Assembly: GCA_009746045.1 (NCBI GenBank)
Contig: RPFO01000171.1
Span: forward strand, 64,001-95,161
Direction of reading: 5' to 3'
Origin: Mesostigma viride
Lineage: Eukaryota > Streptophyta > Mesostigmatophyceae > Mesostigmatales > Mesostigmataceae
DNA length: 31,161 nucleotides
Position numbers and translations under genes: made by a program. Below are positions 19,001 to 26,853 of this stretch, in pieces. The notes beneath the pieces are model-generated. The model did not search any database. It had not been told where the DNA came from and was given only the letters and a program-made list of their open reading frames with translations. Position 1 is the first letter of the stretch. Each line of letters opens with the position of its first letter.

Positions 19001-20776
19001 CCTTGTCCTTGTCCTTGTCCTTGTCCTTGTCCTTGTCCTTGTCCTTGTCCTTGTCCTTGTCCTTGTCCTTGTCCTTGTCCTTGTCCTTGTCCTTGTCCTT
19101 GTCCTTGTCCTTGTCCTTGTCCTTGTCCTTGTCCTTGTCCTTGTCCTTGTCCTTGTCCTTGTCCTTGTCCTTGTCCTTGTCCTTGTCCTTGTCCTTGTCC
19201 TTGTCCTTGTCCTTGTCCTTGTCCTTGTCCTTGTCCTTGTCCTTGTCCTTGTCCTTGTCCTTGTCCTTGTCCTTGTCCTTGTCCTTGTCCTTGTCCTTGT
19301 CCAGCACTTGTCCTTGTCCTTGTCCTTGTCCTTGTGCCAGCACTTGTCCTTGTCCTTGTCCTTGTCCTTGTCCTTGTCCTTGTCCTTGTCCTTGTCCTTG
19401 TCCTTGTCCTTGTCCTTGTGCCAGCACTTGTCCTTGTCCTTGTCCTTGTCCTTGTCCTTGTCCTTGTCCTTGTCCTTGTCCTTGTCCTTGTCCTTGTCCT
19501 TGTCCTTGTCCTTGTCCTTGTCCTTGTCCTTGTCCTTGTCCTTGTCCTTGTCCTTGTCCTTGTCCTTGTCCTTGTCCTTGTCCTTGTCCTTGTGCCAGCA
19601 CTTGTCCTTGTCCTGTCCTTGTCCTTGTCCTTGTCCTTGTCCTTGTCCTTGTCCTTGTCCTTGTCCTTGTCCTTGTCCTTGTCCTTGTCCTTGTCCTTGT
19701 CCTTGTCCTTGTCCTTGTCCTTGTCCTTGTCCTTGTCCTTGTCCTTGTCCTTTCCTTGTGGTTGTCCTTGTCCTTGTCCTTGTCCTTGTCCTTGTCCTTG
19801 TCCTTGTCCTTGTCCTTGTCCTTGTCCTTGTCCTTGTCCTTGTCCTTGTCCTTGTCCTTGTCCTTGTCCTTGTCCTTGTCCTTGTCCTTGTCCTTGTCCT
19901 TGTCCTTGTCCTTGTCCTTGTCCTTGTCCTTGTCCTTGTCCTTGTCCTTGTCCTTGTCCTTGTCCTTGTCCTTGTCCTTGTCCTTGTCCTTGTCCTTGTC
20001 CTTGTCCTTGTCCTTGTCCTTGTCCTTGTCCTTGTCCTTGTCCTTGTCCTTGTCCTTGCCCTTGTCCTTGTCCTTGTCCTTGTCCTTGTCCTTGTCCTTG
20101 TCCTTGTCCTTGTCCTTGTGCCAGCACCTTGTCCTTGTGCCCACCTTGTCCTTGTCCTTGTCCTTGTCCTTGTCCTTGTCCTTGTCCTTGTCCTTGTCCT
20201 TGTCCTTGTCCTTGTCCTTGTCCTTGTCCTTGTCCTTGTCCTTGTCCTTGTCCTTGTCCTTGTCCTTGTCCTTGTCCTTGTGCCAGCACCTTGTCCTTGT
20301 CCTTGTCCTTGTCCTTGTCCTTGTCCTTGTCCTTGTCCTTGTCCTTGTCCTTGTCCTTGTCCTTGTCCTTGTCCTTGTCCTTGTCCTTGTCCTTGTCCTT
20401 GTCCTTGTCCTTGTCCTTGTCCTTGTCCTTGTCCTTGTCCTTGTCCTTGTCCTTGTCCTTGTCCTTGTCCTTGTCCTTGTCCTTGTCCTTGTCCTTGTCC
20501 TTGTCCTTGTCCTTGTCCTTGTCCTTGTCCTTGTCCTTGTCCTTGTCCTTGTCCTTGTCCTTGTCCTTGTCCTTGTCCTTGTCCTTGTCCTTGTCCTTGT
20601 CCTTGTCCTTGTCCTTGTCCTTGTCCTTGTCCTTGTCCTTGTCCTTGTCCTTGTCCTTGTCCTTGTCCTTGTCCTTGTCCTTGTCCTTGTCCTTGTCCTC
20701 GTCCTTGTCCTTGTCCTTGTCCTTGTCCTTGTCCTTGTCCTTGTCCTTGTCCTTGTCCTTGTCCTTGTCCTTGTCC
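10060..20776 (+). repeat. Giant (CCTTGT)n hexanucleotide array, ~10.7 kb
   Basis: About 1,780 head-to-tail copies of CCTTGT (complement GGACAA/ACAAGG). Pure blocks reach roughly 640-680 bp (for example 10061-10703, 13036-13705, 15731-16405). They are separated by about 45 interruptions, mostly of one type built on CCAGC: TCCAGCCTTG, TCCAGCACCTTG, TGCCAGCACCTTG and TGCCAGCACTTG. Single-base or small indel variants occur at about 10704, 11210, 12378, 14996, 16979, 17113, 18954, 19613, 19751, 20058 and 20700. The hexamer contains no stop codon in any of six frames, so spurious frames of over 3,000 codons run through it. I do not treat these as genes. It is not a known telomere repeat. Confidence 0.98.
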
Positions 20777-20786
20777 TTTTCTTGCT

Positions 20787-20876
20787 TGATTTTCTTGCGC
20801 CAACGGCCGTTGCAATTTGGAAATTAGGGTGTTATTTTTTTTTTGCCCAACGGCCGTCGGAACCTTGAAATTAGGG
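20787..20876 (+). repeat. Two degenerate units of the 46-bp palindrome satellite
   Basis: Directly after the hexamer array come TGATTTTCTTGCGCCA, ACGGCCGTTG and AATTTGGAAATTAGGGTG, one recognisable 46-bp unit. A second, weaker unit follows with CCCAACGGCCGTCGG (about 20847-20861). The left edge of the hexamer array carries the first 16 bp of the same unit at 10044-10059. Confidence 0.8.
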
Positions 20877-23800
20877 CACATCACCTAAAAACGGCCTTTT
20901 TTGTTACATGGGGTCATATCTCCCACACATATAGTCAGATCGGGGTGCCTTTCTGGACTTAAGGTCCCCCTAGGACCCTGTTCACATCACATAAATTGGG
21001 GGGCCAACTGACCTATTTTTAGCATCAAACCGTGACGTGGAAAAGTGCAAAAAACGATGTTTTCCAGGCATAAGGAGGCATAGCAGCCACACACAAGTAG
21101 TAAATGTAGTCCAATTCAGCTGGAAATGGTCATGCTTATTAATTTATATCCAAATACAAAAACCACCCTTAAGTATGCAATGTAGGACCAAACTATGTGC
21201 TATAATTCTGGCATACATGAGCCAAAACACCGTTTTAGTGCATTATTTTCAAACTTATGAAGCCCCTGCCAGCACATATGCGGCCCAATCATGCCAGAAT
21301 TCGTCACATTAATAGCACAATACTTGAATTTACACTAGAACACAAGTTGGACATATTAGGACCACTGCCGGCCCACTAAAAGTGACGGATGCAAGCAGAA
21401 ATAGAGCGATTTTTGCAAAAATACTCCATATTCTGCGCCATTGTCTTGGAAAACTTTGCATTCTTCACTCAATTATCGTCATGGCTGTCATGGGATTCAT
21501 ATACATGCCACTGGGGCTGGATACATTAGCCAACACAGACTAAAAAAGCGATCATCAAGGGACAAAATCACCATCAATCACAGTAGATGCTGGCATTCGG
21601 AACAAGCACCATAGTGCCTACAAGCCTCAAGAAGGGGAGCTTGGCTGACCAGTCGTGCCTGTCGGCTGACCAGTCTCTTTTCTAAACGGGCCCCGCTCGG
21701 CAGCACACACAATCTCCTTTGCAGTACTTGGCCCACTCTGCTGGGCACCCCTGCTGTGCGTGTCTTATAGCAGCTAATCCAAATATATATCTGCCAGGTG
21801 CCTCTCTGCTACATGGAAATACAAAGCGCAATCAAGGACAGCAGTGGCTTGGGCTGCTATTCAATTGAGCTCAGCACCTAGCTGCTGTACAACATAATTC
21901 TGCATCAGTGCCTGTCCTAATTGCGCCCCCCCGCCCCCTTGCCATCATCGTCATGCTCATCATAGTCTTTGGAACGTGCACTGAACTCCAACCCTTGGAC
22001 AGTCCATAGGTCATTAGGAATCTGTGCATGTAATGCTAGCTCTTCTCAGTTGAACTCATCTACCACCCTCTCATGGTCGTGTCATCTCTCATGTAATCCA
22101 CCTAGGTTTATCGTGGCCACTGATCTTTCAGCCCCTCCTGACATCAAAATCTGGGCAAACACACTGTTGACATCGCCCTTCCGTTTTAGCCTGCATGGCT
22201 CCTCATGTTTACCCTTATCTCATCCCTCAACACACCTATAACTGTCTATTCATCCCCCTTGCATAGGCGGTGCATAACTGCGGCATGATGGGGGATTGCC
22301 AAAAATAGGTGTAAAATGCATAAGATGGCACGGGGAGGCTCACACTCATCGGTTTACAATCACACTCATGTGCTAACAATGTCCCTCTCTGCTTTTGACA
22401 CTGCATGCACATGCATTTCCTACCGGCTATATCAAGCCTTTAGTGTGGTTTGGTGCATCAAGAGAAATGGCAGGTCAGCTGAGTGCATCAGACCACATTT
22501 GTGTTAAGTGTACGCTTGCAACGCTGTTTGCCCACCGCATGGAGCTCCCCTTTCGGACAGTGGCGCAAGTAGCACTTACACCTTACTCCCAGCCGCTCAC
22601 CCTGCCCATGCTAGCAACAAGAACAAATGCATGGTCCCCATCCCAACGTAAGGTGCATCACATGGATGGCCCTGCCATCACCTAGCAGTGTGCCACCCCT
22701 CTCCACCTCAACCAACTCTGAAATGCCAGGGCCCCAACAAACCTTTCAAGACATGGCACTCCTCAAAGAAGGCAACCCCTCAAAGAAGGCGAGGCAGTTT
22801 AGGTCTAGGGGGGCTTTGGGTAAGTTAAAAGATGATAGAGTTCACTAACACAGGCCACGGCAACGACAACCTCCCTCACCCGCTGCATCCATACATCACA
22901 AGCCATAAACTGCACAGCCTGGCATGATTGCCTAAGGGTCACGTGATCCAAGGTGCCCTTCAGGCTCACCCCAGCACACCGGCCCATCCTCACCACCCCA
23001 CTGGTCATAGTCATCTACAGTGGCATCAAACTCCTCTAGGACAGAGTGCAGTAAAGGCAACATAGACGTCCTGACACAATTGAATAAGAACGTGGCTGCT
23101 ACCTACTGCCCTTAATAAAAAATGTCCATGGCTTGCACAAATACGCATTCAATTCTTCAAGCAAGCATGCTAACACCTTCACATCACATCCCAAGGTTTA
23201 TATCCATCGAGCTTTGTCAACAAGCATGACTTCCTGATGCAAACTTAGCTGTCAAGCTAGGAGGAGGAAAGCTAGGTAAAGAGGTGAGATAGACCCCCCC
23301 ACAGCACCTTCCTGCACCAAAACCATGACAATATCATCCAGAGCTTGCTAAATACGTACAGCTAACCGGTATCGGGCGACCTTGCAGTCCAGGTTCAGCG
23401 CGAACATCTCGTTTCAGCACCCGGCGGAGATGGCGGACGCGAACCCACAATGCTATAAAAGCGAGTCATAAGACTATTTCGGGGAGCGGTGAACGGCTTG
23501 GAACACCGAAGGTATGCCGCGACAAAAGCCTGAAGTTTTTCTCGGAAATACACGCCTGGATGTGGATTAGGGCACCGTTGTCGTGCTTGTGCTTGCGTTG
23601 CGAGCAGGCAACCAGTGTTTCTTGCAGTGTCGAGCAGTAACAGATGGTGGCGCGAGAGCAATATGTGACTTTTAAATCATGGCTACACAGCTTACACCTC
23701 CGCAGGCATGTTGGAACAAGCCCCGCCATGCCGTGAGCCGAAAAAAAGGAAGAAACGCATCAAGCAAGGACGGTCGTAAACGTCACTGAAAACAGCAAAA

Positions 23801-24274
23801 TCTGACCTGCCGGCAGGTAATGCGACAGCCTGGAAAATGTGATTCGTTTCTCGAAAAACTGATTAGCGCTCGTGAAAGTAGACTTGAAGCCCATTCGGAT
23901 TCCACCTTTTGGGAATTGTGAGCTTCCAACAAAAAAGTTTCCCCCACAATTAATAAACATGCATTTTCGCTGCCAATTCCAGATCTGGCCGACACAAAAA
24001 ATCAGCGTCTCAGTTTGCGAATTATTTTGACGCATGAACATACGCGAATAATATCTACCATGCATCATCGCAAAGCAGGAGAGTTTACGCGTCGTTTGCA
24101 TCCATCGCAGCGACTTAACATGCATAATTGACTTTTGACTGATATTCCGGCGGACATAGGGTCGACAGCCATGCGAGGTGGAATTTTTCTGGTCCCGTCG
24201 TCCTCAACGCGACGCGTTCGCGCCAAAATTCCCAGGATCTCATGTAACCGGACGGACCGATTTTAGGTGATGTG
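20877..24274. other. 3.4-kb region with no recognised gene
   Basis: I see no domain-bearing reading frame. The longest frames are under about 120 codons and lack family motifs. On the minus strand, 23729-23466 begins with a Cys-rich stretch (CLRRCKLCSHDLK, then CSRATICYC) that might be a short exon or a remnant, but there is no supporting homology. Composition is mixed and no tandem repeat stands out. It could be intron, decayed mobile DNA or intergenic sequence. If the exon at 9722-10021 is real, its next exon may lie here. Confidence 0.4.
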
Positions 24275-25031
24275 GTGTGATTTTCATGCGCCAACGGCCG
24301 TTGGAACCCGTAAATTAGGGTGTGATTTTCATGCGCCAACGGCCGTCGGAACCTTAAAATTAGGGTGTGATTTTCATGCGCCAACGGCGGTTGGAACCTG
24401 GAAATTAGGGTGTTATTTTTCTGTCGCCAACGGCCGTTGGAACCTGGAAATGAAGGTGTCATTTTTCTCGCGCCAACGGCCGTTGGAAACTGGAAATTAG
24501 GGTGTGATTTTCATGCGCCAACGGCCGTTGGAACCTGGAAAATAGGGTGTGATTTTTCTCGCGCCAACGGCCGTTGGAACCTGGAAAATAGGGTGTCATT
24601 TTTCTCGCGCCAACGGCCGTTGGAACCTGGAAATTAGGGTGTGATTTTTCTGTCGCCAACGGCCGTTGGAACCTGGAAATTAGGGTGTGATTTTCATGCG
24701 CCAACGGCCGTTGGAACCTGTAAATTAGGGTGTGATTTTCATGCGCCAACGGCCGTTGGAACCTGTAAATTAGGGTGTGATTTTCATGCGCCAACGGCCG
24801 TCGGAACCTTAAAATTAGGGTGTGATTTTCATGCGCCAACGGCCGTTGGAACCTGGAAATTAGGGTGTTATTTTTCTGTCGCCAACGGCCGTTGGAACCT
24901 GGAAATTAGGGTGTGATTTTCATGCGCCAACGGCCGTTGGAACCTGTAAATTAGGGTGTGATTTTCATGCGCCCACGGCCGTTGGAACCTGGAAATTAGG
25001 GTGTTATTTTTCTGTCGCCAACGGCCGTTGG
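24275..25031 (+). repeat. 45/46-bp palindrome satellite, 17 copies
   Basis: Palindromes start at 24291, 24336, 24381, 24427, 24473, 24518, 24564, 24610, 24656, 24701, 24746, 24791, 24836, 24882, 24927, 24972 and 25018, a steady 45 or 46 bp. Unit order: palindrome, AACCTGGAAATTAGGGTGTG, ATTTTTCT or ATTTTCATG, then CGC. Two linker subtypes (ATTTTCATGCG, 45 bp; ATTTTTCTGTCG or ATTTTTCTCGCG, 46 bp) alternate in blocks. Six-unit blocks around 24336 and 24791 resemble each other, including the GTCGG palindrome variant, pointing to a higher-order duplication of about 455 bp. The array stops 30 bp before the next gene's first ATG. Confidence 0.95.
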
Positions 25032-25060
25032 AACATAGTACTGACCTTCCGGCTATCTGT

Positions 25061-26278
25061 ATGTTTTTTGCATGTGATCAGGGGCGTCCGTCAAGGCAGA
25101 GAACGGACGAAGAGCGGAGGAAGTGGGCTTACAAGATTGAACATAACTGTTCGGAAAGGCATCTCACAACATTTTTTGAGGACTGGCGCCAACGAGCACC
25201 GGGCACCGACTTATGGTCGGTTATTGTGAAGACCTTTGAGAGGAAGGGGCTGCTGACGACACGTGCTGGAAATGCGAAGCCCAGCATTTTGGACTCCTGG
25301 GAGCCAGCGCCGTCCTCTCAAGTGCACGACAAGAATCTAACTGACACCATACAGGCGGCGTTTCATCTGCGGCAGAAGATACGCCTAGTTCCAGACGATG
25401 TCGACATCGTGGGGGGGTCCGCGATTGCGACTCAAGTACGGGCCCCCACGGAGAACTTGTGCCAACTCCCGGAACTCATGCGGCATCGGACGGTGACGGT
25501 GCGGAATTGTAGGGGGCTCGCGCCGTGGTTCGTGGGGGCCGGCACAAGTCTGACAAAAGCAAAATGTGCCGTGCCGATCTTCCGGTTTGCGTGGCAGGTG
25601 CTGGCAGACCGTGATCCAGGTCTCTACAATTTATGGGTGCAGAGGAGTGAAAAGGTTCCTTACCACATTAAAATACTGACGGGGGACGACAGTGACCGTG
25701 CCGTGCAGAGGTTCGGATACTATCGTTCGCCAACGGCCGAGGAAGCCATGTCCATTCTCCGGACGGACTCCCTGAAGGACATGGCGGCCGCTTGCTCAGA
25801 CGAGTTGATCACCATGGAGTTGGATCCGTCCGAGTGGTCAAATGAATCTGAGCGTGAGGCAGTAGTTGACCTGACGAAATCCGCGCTGGGGAGCTTGAAC
25901 ATCTCGGACCATGCCGGCCTTAAGGGTAAATTTCCAGACCAGACGCCTTGCGTGTTTGTGCAGTTTGCCGTGCTGGACGGCAACCACTACACACAGATGT
26001 TGAAGTCCGTGATTTTCGAGGGCTCTGACGAGCAAGTGAGTACTGCGATAGCTGGCGAGATTGCGGGTAAACAAAAGGGCAAGTTCGTGGAGACAACCGA
26101 CGAGGCGTTTGATTTGTGGAGGGGGTTGGTGAGGGACGCGGAGAAGTTCAAGTACACCAATCTGGACGTGCTCAAGGGCTGGGAGGTGGAGGGGGAAGCA
26201 CTGATCCCGCCCATGAAGGACATGCGGACGCAAAAGGTAAATATAACGGATCGGGTGTGGGAACGTTTTAGGCACTAG
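25061..26278 (+). CDS. Large unknown protein downstream of the 45/46-bp array
   Basis: 405 codons to TAG at 26276-26278, with an unbroken frame. The ATG at 25061 gives MFFACDQGR. Alternatively the real exon begins at the CAG|GGG boundary at 25081/25082, with translation entering from an upstream exon. The N-terminal 60 residues look like a charged helical region (TDEERRKWAYKIEHN) with a Trp-rich follow-on (FFEDWRQR, TDLWSVIV). A central part holds CRGLAPWFVGAG and the C-terminal half is mixed. No transmembrane segment, signal peptide or known catalytic motif is visible. The coding sequence contains part of the palindrome (CCAACGGCCG, 25730-25739). It shares the opening C-x-QGR with the next gene, which also follows a palindrome array, suggesting the same gene class. 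Function unknown. Confidence 0.7.
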   Translation: MFFACDQGRPSRQRTDEERRKWAYKIEHNCSERHLTTFFEDWRQRAPGTDLWSVIVKTFERKGLLTTRAGNAKPSILDSWEPAPSSQVHDKNLTDTIQAAFHLRQKIRLVPDDVDIVGGSAIATQVRAPTENLCQLPELMRHRTVTVRNCRGLAPWFVGAGTSLTKAKCAVPIFRFAWQVLADRDPGLYNLWVQRSEKVPYHIKILTGDDSDRAVQRFGYYRSPTAEEAMSILRTDSLKDMAAACSDELITMELDPSEWSNESEREAVVDLTKSALGSLNISDHAGLKGKFPDQTPCVFVQFAVLDGNHYTQMLKSVIFEGSDEQVSTAIAGEIAGKQKGKFVETTDEAFDLWRGLVRDAEKFKYTNLDVLKGWEVEGEALIPPMKDMRTQKVNITDRVWERFRH

Positions 26279-26282
26279 ATGT

Positions 26283-26760
26283 TATTTTTCTTGCGCCAAC
26301 GGCCGTTGGAACCTGGAAATTAGGGTGTGATTTTTCTTGCGCCAACGGCCGTTGGAACCTGGAAATTAGTGTGTGATTTTTCTTGCGCCAACGGCCGTTG
26401 GAACCTGGAAATTAGGGTGTCATTTTTCCTGCGCCAACGGCCGTTGGAACCTGGAAATTTGGTTGATATTTTTCTTGCGCCAACGGCCGTTGGAACCTGG
26501 AAATTCGGTCGACATTTTTCTTGCGCCAACGGCCGTTGGAGCCTGGAAATTAGGGTGTGATTTTTCTTGCGCCAACGGCCGTTGGAACCTGGAAATTAGT
26601 GTGTGATTTTTCTTGCGCCAACGGCCGTTGGAACCTGGAAATTAGGGTGTGATTTTTCTTGCGCCAACGGCCGTTGGAACCTGGAAATTAGGGTGTGATT
26701 TTTCTTGCGCCAACGGCCGTTGGAAACTGGAAATTAGGGTGTGATTTTTGTTCGGGAACG
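26283..26760 (+). repeat. 46-bp palindrome satellite, 10 exact-period copies
   Basis: Palindromes start at 26296, 26342, 26388, 26434, 26480, 26526, 26572, 26618, 26664 and 26710: ten copies with no deviation from 46 bp. The linker is uniformly ATTTTTCTTGCG (one copy CCTGCG), unlike the upstream array. The array begins right after the stop codon of the preceding gene and decays into TTCGGGAACGGCCGATC just before the next gene. Confidence 0.95.
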
Positions 26761-26776
26761 GCCGATCTTCCAAAGT

Positions 26777-26853
26777 GTAAGGACAAAATGTCAGGTCGTG
26801 TGTTGTATGACCGTTTTTTGTCTCAAACACTGATTCACATTTCATGCATGCAG
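26777..26853 (+). other. Possible intron at the start of the last gene
   Basis: GTAAGG at 26777 is a good splice donor. CACTGAT about 25 bases before the end could serve as branch point, and GCATGCAG ends at 26853. If spliced, the coding exon begins GGG AGA GAG. If not, the ATG at 26788 inside this stretch is the start. Confidence 0.35.

Noticed and set aside
10060-20776. Telomere or interstitial telomere
   Set aside because: GGACAA differs from known telomere units (TTAGGG, TTTAGGG and relatives), and unique sequence continues on both sides.
9587-20884. Reading frames of 2,000-3,700 codons through the hexamer array on both strands
   Set aside because: They exist only because CCTTGT has no stop in any frame. 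The sequence is low-complexity in every frame and there is no selective signature of one frame.
21037-24125. Several 60-120-codon frames on both strands
   Set aside because: No recognisable motifs, no supporting splice sites or start context, and lengths expected by chance in this composition.
24275-26760. CRISPR array (regular palindromic repeats)
   Set aside because: The sequences between palindromes are the same in every unit rather than unique spacers, there are no cas genes, and the context is eukaryotic. It is a satellite.
24267-26845. Short frames through the 45/46-bp arrays with repeated PTAVG, RQRPLE and NGRW words
   Set aside because: A 46-bp unit cycles through three frames, so the words are one satellite read in each frame, on both strands. 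Not protein coding.
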